Shown here: in pieces, positions 52,283 to 62,537 of the stretch
How positions within the stretch are numbered: the first letter of the stretch is position 1
Layout: each line of letters begins with the position of its first letter
Assembly: GCF_014066305.1 (NCBI RefSeq)
Contig: NW_023501100.1
Location: 223,501-287,500 of the forward strand
DNA length: 64,000 nt
Source: Letharia columbiana
Taxonomy: Eukaryota; Ascomycota; Lecanoromycetes; Lecanorales; Parmeliaceae
Direction: 5' to 3'
Notes under the pieces: generated by a model
What the model saw: only the letters and a program-made list of their open reading frames with translations
Databases searched by the model: none
Told to the model about the DNA's origin: nothing
Translations under genes and position numbers: made by a program

Positions 52283-54982
52283 TCAATTCCCCCTCGTCTC
52301 CAATCCCAGCCCAGTCCCATTCCTCCTCCCTTCAACCACAGCCGTCAAAAGCTTCCCCACCGCCTCTAAATCGCCCAATAAGCCCACATGTCCCCTCTCT
52401 GTCCTCACTCTCCCACCATTTGCACAGACGTACCCTGGAGGCAACATAGCTGCCCGAGCAAGACAGACACCATCGCCACTCGCAAATTGCAAGTCTTCAT
52501 ACGCATCCGCGCGTCTAATCCCGTCACGGGAAGCAACGCGAGCGGCCACCACGGTTGGGGTATTGTTGGCGTAGAGAATCGCAAAGGGAGGGTAGCGATT
52601 CTTGCAAGTATGGTCCGAATTGTGGGCCATCTCCGACTTAAACGCTACTGTCTGGTCGAGCGTGCGTTGGAGATAGGCGAGAGCGTCAGGGAGAGGAATG
52701 GTGCTCTGAGGAGCGTTGCCATTTTTAGGTAGAGAGGAAGATGGTCCCATTTGAGGGTCGAGAGAGCGGGCGGATGAAGCGTTTGCGATGTCATTGACCT
52801 TGGTGGAAGCAGTGTTGGCGGCATCTGCGAGAGGGGATTTGTCGTCTCGTGAACGAGAGACGGATAATTTCCTGCCTGGCAATGCGAGGGAAGGGAAGGA
52901 GTTAAGCATGTCAGCCATTGAGCCCAAGAGACCCTTGTTCTCAGGAGGATGTGCAGCAGGCAGCGCAGGAGCTATGCAAGGTGACCAGGCATACTGCTTC
53001 CAATGTTCCACGTCAAAGAAGTTTACCGGGTACTCTTCCTTGGTCGCCTTGTTGATAAAGCATTTGCCATCTTCTGGCAGCAAAAGAAAGCTACTTCGAA
53101 GTGTAAAATTGACCTGTGCAGTAAGAACGTTTGAACTTAGAAGTACTTCATCTCCGTTCCGTAAAGGCCCAAGAATGTTGACACAGTGTTGTGGAACACC
53201 AGCAAATATCACGCCCCTGAAGAGCTCGGGTCGTTGATTGACTGAATGTCGCGTGATCAGCCCTCCCATGCTGTGTGCGAGGATGTTCGCTCCTCGTTTG
53301 TGGTCAGGCACAGCATCCGCATTGGATGGCAGTCTTTCGAGGAATTCGATGAGCCTCCGACTAAGCAGATGTGGGCTTAATCTCCAGTCATAGCCATAGT
53401 CATGTACCCGTAAGGTACCATCTTGAGCATTTTTGCAAGCCCGTAATCGCTTCAGAAGGCGTCTCCCCATATCGACAGGACCGATGTGACTCAGCATGCC
53501 TGATGCATAGATGTGATCTTTCATGTTCTCTTCGTCTTCTGGCTGGAGTCCCACTTCTAGATCAACCTTGCGAATGTTAAGACCGACTTTGATAGGAACC
53601 CATAGCTGACGATTAGGTGGCTTTGCAGATCGCAGTACAGATCCTCGATATCCACCCATAACTACCAGATCCCCTGTCAGATGTTCGAGAGCCTGCTCCA
53701 GGTAAGGATGAGTTGATTTTGGCTTTTTATCCATTAGGGTGCCGTTGCCCAACAGTTGTAGGCCTTGAGGCGCTGTATCATGCATTACATGGGCTCTAGC
53801 ATCCGCAGTTGCTTCTCCATTCGTCATTTGCATTGGGCTTTTGGCTTCACTCTGAGCCCGAGGCCTTGTGAAATCTGGGCGAAAAGAGTCAAGATTAAGG
53901 GTAGATACATTCGGCATTCTTGGTAGTCTGATGCTAGAGTCCTGAAAGCTGTCTTTTATCGCCTTCATCCTGCTGTTGACCTGATCCTGTACATTCTCCC
54001 ATCTACTATCGTCGCCAAGCGAGGAACCTATAGAGGTAGCTCTGCGAAGCATTAGAGACTGATCAGAAGTGGACCGATGTAATCGTGACTCTTGGGGGGA
54101 CAGGGCGATCTTATCAGACGATGCCCTTCGACCCCTCGTACTAGGGGTTGGGCTCCGGCGCGCATTTGATTGCGGTTTCAGGCTTGTGTTTCCATCGGAC
54201 GACAAGCTGGGTGCTGTGTCATCTTGTCCCTTCGCAAGGTCACCACTTGGCCGCCTTTCGGGTTGATTCCAAAAGCCGAAGCCTGACTTCATATCAGCAA
54301 AGGTACTGGCTCTTTTCTGCCTCGTTGCATCTCTGTGTATTGGGGAGCGCGACCGGGTATTGCTAAGTATTGAGGAAAGGCTGGGGATCGAGATGTCTCT
54401 GAAATTTGGCGTCTTGGGTAGAGATGGGAGATTGAAGCTCGAAAGATAGCGCCTGGCATTCAGATCTGCCAGCATGCTTGTAGGTCCGATTGCCTGGTGA
54501 TCTTGACCATGTGTCTTCAATTTTTCGAACGGCTGGGGCTCCGCTCTCCATGGTGAAGGAAGGGTGACGGAGTGTTGTCTGTTCGTCGATGTGAAGGGTT
54601 CCTCAGAGGAATGACGAGGAGTCGTTGGCTCTTCATTCACACCAGCATCTTCCTGACTATATCCATTGTCATCGGCAGCGCCGTCGAACATGCCGATTTT
54701 GTCCAAGCCTCCCATGGCCGCAGCTTTTTCCGCAGCGGGTGTCTGAGGAGACAACAGTCTTGTCTGGGCTCTGTTAATGCTGACGCCAACAACTGAATGT
54801 GCATCCTCTTCAAGCATTGGAGTGCCGTCTTGTTGCTCATCTGGAGAAGAGCCATCGCGATCAGAAGGAACAATAGACAGGAAACGCGGCTCTGGCATTT
54901 CTAGGTGCAACGGCTTGCCCGATGAGGCATTTGAAGTTGCACGGGTCCTTGCGGAGGCGTCTTGGGGGGCGGAGGATGTCAT
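52283..54982 (-). CDS. LCAT-like alpha/beta-hydrolase with a long disordered N terminus
   Basis: Intronless, 899 residues from the ATG at 54982 (the frame is open slightly further, but this is the first ATG). Residues 1-400 are Ser/Pro/Arg-rich and probably unstructured. The hydrolase begins near residue 420 (LVVMGGYRGSVLRSAKPPNR) and shows YDWRLSPHLLSRRL, the nucleophile elbow AHSMGG (Ser about 571), FAGVPQHCVNILGPL, SGDGVC with the likely catalytic Asp (about 837) and ERGHVGLLGDLE with the His (about 865). This order is that of lecithin:cholesterol acyltransferase-related enzymes. Acyl transfer or phospholipase activity on membrane lipids is expected; no membrane helix or signal peptide is visible, so it is probably cytosolic. 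Confidence 0.85.
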   Translation of the reverse strand: MTSSAPQDASARTRATSNASSGKPLHLEMPEPRFLSIVPSDRDGSSPDEQQDGTPMLEEDAHSVVGVSINRAQTRLLSPQTPAAEKAAAMGGLDKIGMFDGAADDNGYSQEDAGVNEEPTTPRHSSEEPFTSTNRQHSVTLPSPWRAEPQPFEKLKTHGQDHQAIGPTSMLADLNARRYLSSFNLPSLPKTPNFRDISIPSLSSILSNTRSRSPIHRDATRQKRASTFADMKSGFGFWNQPERRPSGDLAKGQDDTAPSLSSDGNTSLKPQSNARRSPTPSTRGRRASSDKIALSPQESRLHRSTSDQSLMLRRATSIGSSLGDDSRWENVQDQVNSRMKAIKDSFQDSSIRLPRMPNVSTLNLDSFRPDFTRPRAQSEAKSPMQMTNGEATADARAHVMHDTAPQGLQLLGNGTLMDKKPKSTHPYLEQALEHLTGDLVVMGGYRGSVLRSAKPPNRQLWVPIKVGLNIRKVDLEVGLQPEDEENMKDHIYASGMLSHIGPVDMGRRLLKRLRACKNAQDGTLRVHDYGYDWRLSPHLLSRRLIEFLERLPSNADAVPDHKRGANILAHSMGGLITRHSVNQRPELFRGVIFAGVPQHCVNILGPLRNGDEVLLSSNVLTAQVNFTLRSSFLLLPEDGKCFINKATKEEYPVNFFDVEHWKQYAWSPCIAPALPAAHPPENKGLLGSMADMLNSFPSLALPGRKLSVSRSRDDKSPLADAANTASTKVNDIANASSARSLDPQMGPSSSLPKNGNAPQSTIPLPDALAYLQRTLDQTVAFKSEMAHNSDHTCKNRYPPFAILYANNTPTVVAARVASRDGIRRADAYEDLQFASGDGVCLARAAMLPPGYVCANGGRVRTERGHVGLLGDLEAVGKLLTAVVEGRRNGTGLGLETRGN

Positions 54983-55765
54983 GGCCGTTACATTGGCGTA
55001 GCAAATCCAGAGGGTACGAGCAATGAGGGCGATAGCAGTGCTGCTTGGTTTCGAAATAGGCGGATGGACTACCGTGAGACTCAATCAGGAAGAAGATCTG
55101 TCGGCGGCATGGCGCCAAGTATCATGTTACAGTCACATATTCTGCGGTGAAGAAAAGAAGCATCAGTAAGCATCATTCACGCACTGGGGTAGTGTTTGAC
55201 CCGCTTCAGCCGGGTAAAGTATCTGGCCTCTCATCCTTGGTGAAGTAAAATACAAACGTATTTTCGGATGCTGCCTTTTCACTCGCTATTTATCTCCCGG
55301 TCAATCGCAGCATTCCTGGTGCCACTGAAGGGACGCCCATTTCAACTCATTCCGAGAAGGGCATCAAGGCAAGCATCAAGGTCCTTGCCAAGATATCATA
55401 CACAACCACCCTAGCCGACGGGCAATTGGTAATGTATGGCTGTATGAAGTTTAGCCGAGCCGTCTTAGTGGCTTGGCTTTCCCGGCTCCGAGGACCCCCA
55501 ACGCTGAATCTTCAACCTCCCTTCCTCGACCACTCATCCTTCCATCGACTTCACTGTAGGCTCATAACGACCTAGATACACCGTATTACTTTCATGCTCC
55601 GGTCCAAGAACAGCTTCGACCTTTCATAATAGCACAGCAGTAACAAAGGGTTTGCTCAAACGTTGCCAAATCCATCCATCTGTCTGACCAGCCCAAAGTG
55701 AAGAATTTCTTACTCCTGTTCCGGTCCTTGCAACGCTGCACATCCACCCAAGCAGTATCAGCAAA
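54983..55765. promoter_or_regulatory. Bidirectional intergenic region between the LCAT-like and RBM39-like genes
   Basis: The two genes are transcribed away from each other across about 780 bp, so this stretch must hold both promoters. It contains CT-rich runs on the rsd1 side (55450-55560). No recognisable specific binding site can be assigned by eye. Confidence 0.5.
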
Positions 55766-57722
55766 ATGTCAGGTCTTGACGTCGAAGCTCTACTAGATTC
55801 CACCGCCCATAGAGCTCCTTCTGAATCCAAGGAGCGTCATAGCAAAGACCGCGATGATCGCTACAAGAGTGACCGACACGACCGTGACCGTCATCGCGAT
55901 GGCAGCCACCGGGACCGAAGCCGCGATAGAGAGCGGCGTCATCGAGATAGAAGCAGAGATAGAGTGAAGAAGGAAAAAGATGTTGACGGAGATGTAGCGA
56001 TGGAAAGTCCGAGAAGCGAGCGTACAAGCGGACGTGAGGGTCATCGAAGCAGACGAGACCGTAGTCGAGACAGTGATAGACGTCACTCACGCCGTCATAG
56101 GGACTCCGCCGATGCTGAAGACTACCGTGGCTCTGGAGGAGACTTCTACCGCGGAGGTGGGCGCGCTCGCACTCGATCAAGATCGCCTAATGGGGACAGA
56201 TACTACCGACCCGGTGGCGATCGACCTCGCCGTGATGAAGATGACAGAGTTCGAGACAGAAGCCCTCGTCGTGACCGCAATGCTGAACGAAAGCGTACCC
56301 CGAGCCCCAAGCGCAAATCTCCTACACCGCAGCCCACGGAAGATGAGCGTGATAGAAGGACGGTCTTTGTGCAACAGCTAGCTGCGAGATTGAGAACGAA
56401 AGAGCTGATTGCATTCTTTGAGAAGGTCGGTCCAGTGAAAGAGGCACAGATCGTCAAGGACAGAGTCAGTGGGAGATCCAAAGGGTAAGCGTCTGAAAAC
56501 CAACCCCGTATGCAGAGTATTCACTAAAACTTGTAGTGTTGGTTACGTTGAATTCAAAAAGGAGGATTCGGTTGCTCTGGCTATCCAGCTTACAGGCCAG
56601 AAACTTCTAGGCATTCCCATTATCGCCCAGCTCACCGAGGCCGAGAAAAACCGTCAAGCTCGCAACCCCGAGGCTACCAGCAGCAACCCCAACCAGATCC
56701 CGTTTCATAGGCTCTACGTAGGAAATATCCATTTCAGCATTACTGAGAGCGATCTACAGAATGTCTTCGAACCTTTCGGCGAGCTCGAATTCGTTCAACT
56801 ACAGAAAGAAGAACAAGGGCGGAGCCGAGGCTATGGCTTTGTGCAGTTAGTACTTTCAAGTCCTCATTCGCCGTGTTCACGCTCACCCCTATGCTTTAGA
56901 TTCCGAGATCCCAATCAGGCCAGAGAAGCCTTGGAGAAGATGAATGGCTTCGATCTTGCTGGGCGGCCCATCAGGGTTGGCCTCGGTAACGATAAGTTCA
57001 CCCCTGAATCTACCGCAAATCTTCTCCAGCGGTTCCAAGGGCAAGAACACCAACGCAACTATCAGGGATCCGCCTTTTCCGGCCACGGTGGTCGTGGCTC
57101 ACAAGCAGGTGGCGCAGGTGGCGCCTTCGATCGTGCTGGAGGCCGTGACAATGAAAAAGGTGGAGGAGGCGCTAGTGCCCTTGACGATACCGACGTGGCT
57201 GGAGTGAACTTCAACAATTATAGCAGAGATGCGTTGATGAGGAAGCTTGCGCGTACAGATGACCCGGCACCCGAATCGAATGGTGCTGACCAGAAGCGCC
57301 CGGTCGTCAAGCCAAAGACAGAGAACAAGCCATTGCCTGTCAGCGTCAATCAGGCTAGTAGATGTGTTTTGCTCAGGAACATGTTCAATCCTCAAGAGTA
57401 CGTCTTCGCTTCCCTAACTCCTATTTCTGCCTTTTCGGTAGACCAAAATTGACAGTCCTACAGGGAAGAAGGTGACACTTGGATCAGAGAGCTCGAAGAC
57501 GATGTCCGAGCTGAGTGTACCGAAAAGTACGGGAAAGTCGTTCACATTTCACTAGATCAGAACACCGCAGGCGACATCTACCTCAAATTCGACCGCGTCC
57601 AGGGCGGCGAGAACGCCATCAAAGGCCTGAACGGACGTTTCTTCGGCGGCAGACAGATCTCAGCTCAGCCTGTTGTCGACGCAGTTTATAGCTCGCTGTT
57701 CTCGAGAACTTCTGCGCTTTAG
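55766..57722 (+). CDS. rsd1: RBM39/Rsd1-like splicing factor (CC1-like family)
   Basis: Four exons close in frame: 55766-56484, 56537-56845, 56900-57397 and 57464-57722, giving 594 residues. Introns are 52, 54 and 66 bp. Residues 1-190 form an Arg/Ser/Asp-rich (RS-like) domain. RRM1 follows ([19 protein letters not shown] across intron 1), then RRM2 ([27 protein letters not shown] across intron 2), a linker with NEKGGGG-type low complexity, and the C-terminal UHM-like RRM3 ([12 protein letters not shown], then [19 protein letters not shown] and [17 protein letters not shown]). This is the CC1/RBM39 arrangement; the third domain in that family lacks general RNA binding and recognises U2AF-type ligand motifs. 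It acts in nuclear pre-mRNA splicing. Confidence 0.92.
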
Positions 57723-60197
57723 GGATGCTGACGGTATAGCTAGTATGCTTGCAGGTGGTACTTCGGTGGAAAGAGTGGTTGAGGGTGGATGTCCAAGGGA
57801 TGTGGTTGCACTGACTAATGCCTCTAGATTCAAAAACAGCTTTGCATCGATGAGGAGGCAATCTGGCGGACAGGCTAAGTGCGCATTAGGTCTTCTTGCT
57901 CATGCAACCTCGTAGGTGGAAGTAATAATGCGAATACAGGACTTCGTTGCTGTATTATCATTGTTCCTTGATAGATTCATATGCTATGATACACTTTCAA
58001 GTCCATTTTGTGATGCTTCCCTTGATGAAAAAACGCCGCGATCCCCTTCCCTGTGCTAAACATGGCCGTTCGAGAATGAGAGAACGACAAAGAAAGCATA
58101 CCTTTCCCCAGCGCCTCTAAGGCAATCAAGCTCTCCCTTCGGCTAGCACACACGGACATGTAAACTCCGTGTGTATCTAGAGAGAAAATATACGAGTGTT
58201 AACGGATGCTCAAAGAGGGCACTCATGCCAAAGCTCGTCGGCGAGAATATGGGCTCTCAACCGCATCCAGCTGCTGCTGTTGCTGAGGCTGCTCAGGTTG
58301 CTCTTTTTTGGCAACTTTTGGCCAAAGTCGACAGCCCCCGCTGTTGTGAGCTCAGGTTGCTCTTGATTTTGGCCAAAGTTCGTCTTGGAGAAATTGGACG
58401 ACGGCCCCCCCCTCCCGCCCCCCCACAACACCCCGGGCGGGCGGCAGTGTTCTTGTGTATCTTGTAAAGCTTCTGAACTCCAAGATGATACACTGAAAGG
58501 GCTGACAGCCCCAAAGTAACAGATGTCCCAGCATGAGATTTGGGGTAGCTCGACGGTGAGATTACCAACTTGGGTAGCAAGCCTCGCGCAGACACAAGAT
58601 CATTTTGGTCGAAACCCCTGGTTGCGGAGATTGTGAACGCTGTGCATGCTCAGCAGTGGACGGTCTCCTCGGTCGCTTGCCCCAACCGGAAGCTGCTCGA
58701 CATCAGGTCTCTCTGGACGCTAACCGTTCCTGACCCGGAAATAGAGCCCAGGGTTGTAAGAATTTGGTATTTTTAGTGGCGTCGTATCTTTTATCACTTC
58801 TATATCCAGCAGTCTCTCCACGATGGTCTTCCCTATCCCGAGATCCCAGACCTCTATAGACAACTCTGGAGCGGTTGACAAACGTGAAAGCAGGCACGTC
58901 TTGAATACACCCAATTCCTATAAGCGGTTATCAATAAAAATTAATGTTCAAGAAAGCAACAGCGTCTTGCTAGATTTGAAAAACTTGCTTTTGGGGGAGG
59001 AGGTTCAAAGCAGATTCTCTGCTAATTCATGCGTCCTTCGTCCGAATCTTGAACCATGATGGCATTAGAAAAGAGGCTGTGAGGTACTAACGAGCAGTGA
59101 CAACCATCCGAGAGTGCCCTGCCTGATACCCGAAGAGCATTGAAATCCATCACAACTCATTTATGTCCCGTGCATCGCTCTTCGCTGTCTGTCTTGCAAG
59201 GTCTCAGACCTCTCTGAAAAAGGCGGTGAAAAGACCGGCCACCACAGTAGCAACAACCCCCAAAACATCTCAATCTTAGAAGGACCGTGTGGGAAAGGCT
59301 TGCAGTCACAGAACTAACAGCATCTGCAGGTCTCAGAACTGCACCAGAAGATCCTAAAAGGGCCAGTAACACAATGGTGCAACGGCCTTTCAAAAATGCT
59401 AGACTTTCAAACCCTAGAAGCACGTGTTAAAGGGGCTATCGATCAGAGAAAGAGCATCCTTTCAGATACCCCAAAGCGCTGTGAGAGCCATGCTAACAGA
59501 ATTCCAATCCCCAAGGGACATATAGCGAGGGACGACAGCCACCAATGAAGGTAACAAAGGGAACGCAAACAACCACAGTAAAACGTGTCGGCAGGGTTTC
59601 CAACCAGGAAAGCAACAACACCTTGCCAAATATTGGCAGAATCTTATGGGGAAAAGGGCATCTATCCAGGAAAGAATACCATCAAGATCACATTCAAAGG
59701 TTCGATAACCACCATAGAATGCCTTGAATGACTAGAGGGCCACATACTTGTGTAGGAGAAAAGGGAACATGCCCATTGAGAAGCCATAGGAATCACGAGA
59801 GAAGAATTGATTCTCACAAAAGAATCCATTGTAAGGGCAAACAGCCACCCAATAGGATACGAAAAGGTTCATCATCAGAAATTCTGATCTCTTGCATTCT
59901 CCATTTTTGAGGATCGTCGCCGTACACTGAACGAATACTGCTCGCTTCACTGATCCGTCACTTTGGGTTAGCGTCTCTTAGCGTGATAAGTTCGTCTACT
60001 TCTTCGCCCACCATCCCGTCTTTCATTCTGACAACAACCTCTTGGTTCCATCCGTCACAACTCATCTTCATCAAGGTAGCAACAGCTACACTACACATCT
60101 GGAGTAGCAAGCACCTTGAAAAGGCCAGAAGCGTCACAGAGTAAGTCCGTCACGTCCGTACTTCGTCACCTCACTTGGTGTTGGGCTTTGTGCTCGC
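57723..60197. other. Long gene-poor intergenic region
   Basis: About 2.5 kb with no supported gene. Around 58285-58380 two imperfect copies of a segment containing CTCAGGTTGCTCTT and TTTTGGCCAAAGT follow each other, then a C-rich tract (58400-58440). From 59100 to 59900 short frames on both strands (60-88 codons) have no recognisable motif. I see no tRNA or other RNA gene. Confidence 0.45.
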
Positions 60198-60339
60198 CTT
60201 CACGTCATCAACGCCGAGCTTCGCACTCTTCTCCCTCTTATCGGTGCCGAGCCTTGTACTGACCTTCACGTCATCAACGCCGAGCTTCGCACTCTTCTCC
60301 CTCTTATCGGTGCCGAGCCTTGTACTGACCTTCACGTCA
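60198..60339 (+). repeat. 66-bp tandem repeat, two exact units plus a partial third
   Basis: Units at 60198-60263 and 60264-60329 appear identical, each beginning CTTCACGTCATCAACGCC; ten bases of a third unit follow. The array ends 18 bp before the ATG of the gene at 60358, so it lies in the leader or core promoter. The frame through the array is open (22 codons per unit) and joins the following gene frame without a stop. Confidence 0.92.
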
Positions 60340-60357
60340 CATAGACTTATCACAGCG

Positions 60358-61934
60358 ATGTCTCAAGAGTCCAACGCCGGTTCGCGTCGTACGGAAGGAG
60401 GACTGGCAAATGCGTTGGAAATCCTGACGGTGGGCCATCAGCCCCGTCAATCAGAACATCTGGTCGGTTGTTTTCTTCATCAGTGTACTCGTTTTTGAGT
60501 TGCTAACCCGTCGTACAGCGCAGTGATAAGGTGTTACTCGGCGAAGTCCAACGTCACATCGGGCGTTTGGAGGAGAAGATCGAGCAAAACAGAGCGCTAT
60601 TACTGCAGAAGGACCGTGAGATTTCAGACCTGGATCACGCAAACAAGGACGTGCATGATGATCTTGCCCAGCATAAGACAAGACTCCGAAAGGTGGAAAC
60701 GGAGAAACAACTACTGCTTCATGACATCAGTCACTTGAACCAAGAGATTGATGCGAAGAGTACTGCGTTAAAGAAGTCGAATGACGACTTCGTTAAGGCG
60801 CAGAAGACCATCAAGGTCCAAAGTGATCTGATCTCTGGTGCGAAGGACGGACCTAAACCTCACGGCACTCCTCAGCGCTTTGGCCCTCCTGCCGGTGCGT
60901 ACAGCCAGGTGTACAATCAGCCGCCTCCGGCCTACAATGCTCCCAGCGGTCGCTTCCCTCACGCTCAAGCTGCCACAGCGGCACAACATACAGCTCCTGG
61001 CCTGCGTCGTCAGTCATCCAATCATCCGACCTTTCAACCACAACCCTTGTTTAGCACTCCTGCCAATCAACGTCGCCCATCTGTGACTCCGCCAGCGTAC
61101 AACCCCTATCAAAGCCAGCAAGGCGTGCTCGTCCGACAGGACACCGACCAAGCGTCCGGAGTCGATTTGATTGGAGACTTCACTCCACACTTCCACCTCA
61201 TCGAAACATGGACGCACAACTACGTCAGCGTCCCCGATCAGCATAAGGACCAGTTCATATCAGACTCTCTACGCAATTGCCTCGCCGTAGCCACCGATCC
61301 TCGCACAGCCATGAAGCTCATGACCTCCAGCAAGACTCGACCCTTGCTCATCGCGCGCGTTATCAACCAGCTTATTGTCGACTTCGCATTCCGTCCTATG
61401 CTCCTCCGAGGCTTCTCGCCCTTCTACGACAACAAGATCTCGAGCTTTCGCGGCCAGCTGATGGGCAATATCCCCTCCAACGTCCGTCGTGCGCTCCTCC
61501 TCGCTTGCGCCGAGACAGTCGTGGATATGACTCAGGCAGAGGGTTTTGAAGGTTGGATGGATCGCAACATCACGCCCAAGGTTCACGACATGTGGCACCT
61601 ACTCCAACCCCTCTTCGCTCACGGCACCCCTCGCGATGCAGCTTGGAACGATCTGAATCGGATCTGGAGAGAGGCCACCCGCATCGGCATCCTGATGCTC
61701 TCGAAGCCGTGCATCTACACGCTGGACTTCCCTCCCATGGGCCCAAACTCTTACTTCAACCCGAGCAACATGTGCAACCGCGACCAAGATTTCACGCAGA
61801 ACCCTCAGGCCCTCAGCAGCATGGCCGTCTCTGTCCGCCTTGCCATCACGCCCATCATCACCGAGACGGACTTCATGAAAGACGCAATCGAGGCGAAATG
61901 TCTGCACCAGGCCATGGTTTTGCTTGCCATCTAG
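60358..61934 (+). CDS. Hypothetical coiled-coil protein with a conserved C-terminal domain, 506 residues
   Basis: Two exons, 60358-60462 and 60519-61934, close in frame; the donor (GTCGGT) is weak, so the first exon is less certain. Residues about 40-120 are a strong coiled coil (RLEEKIEQNRALLLQKDREI and the following heptads). A Pro/Gln/Tyr-rich disordered linker spans about 140-260. The last 240 residues look globular (DFTPHFHLIETWTHNYV, then ARVINQLIVDFAFRPMLLRG and TRIGILMLSKPCIYTLDFPP). I do not recognise the family, but Trp, Cys and Pro spacing suggests a conserved fungal domain, perhaps transcription-related. The frame stays open upstream through the 66-bp repeats (ATG-like start near 60175), so a longer N terminus made of hydrophobic repeats is an alternative. 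Confidence 0.7.
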
Positions 61935-62537
61935 GATGGAGTCAATGACGGATGGATGGCTTGGTCCGTAAGAGAAGGAACCATTGCTCTTAGTGAATAT
62001 TATGGCCATCGATTCCTTTTTCCGTGTGACTTCTTGCAGTGAGCGGGGAATAGACAACTCCACACAACAGCATCAGATAGGCTACTCTTGCATATCGAAA
62101 ACTCAATAGAAGGCGTTTTTAACAAACCAGTTCCTCGTAATACGTAACAGTCTCAAGAGAATTCTCCTCCTTTTTGGACGATCTGACGGGCAACACCCCA
62201 TTTCAGATATTCGAGAGAAGCTCTGTATATTCTCAAATATCACCGATTGTGACATCTGTCGAAGAGTTCTCCCTTTAGGTTTAGAGGACTTGACGGCTAT
62301 AAAACCATGACAAGTAATGCATGATTTTGCTTTCCGATGAGGCTTTCTCGGGAAACGACCCTCAGATATTTGTAAAGATTCAGCTTCCTCTTTCTCCCGG
62401 AAAGTGGCAAGTCATGGGCGTAGGAGGTCCACAAGATGGCAAGCGGATAGCTCTCGTACCTAGCCAAAAAATAAAGGATAATGATATCCTCACTTTCACC
62501 TCTCCAAACGACTGTGATACTTCATGGGGATCTTCCC
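61935..62537. other. Convergent intergenic region
   Basis: About 600 bp between convergent 3' ends. A plus-strand frame entering the antisense of the phosphatase (62321-62659) is a shadow. Nothing else seen. Confidence 0.45.

Noticed and set aside
59690..59715. GGTTCGAT word resembling a tRNA B box
   Set aside because: No matching A box at the right distance and no cloverleaf could be drawn, so no tRNA is called.
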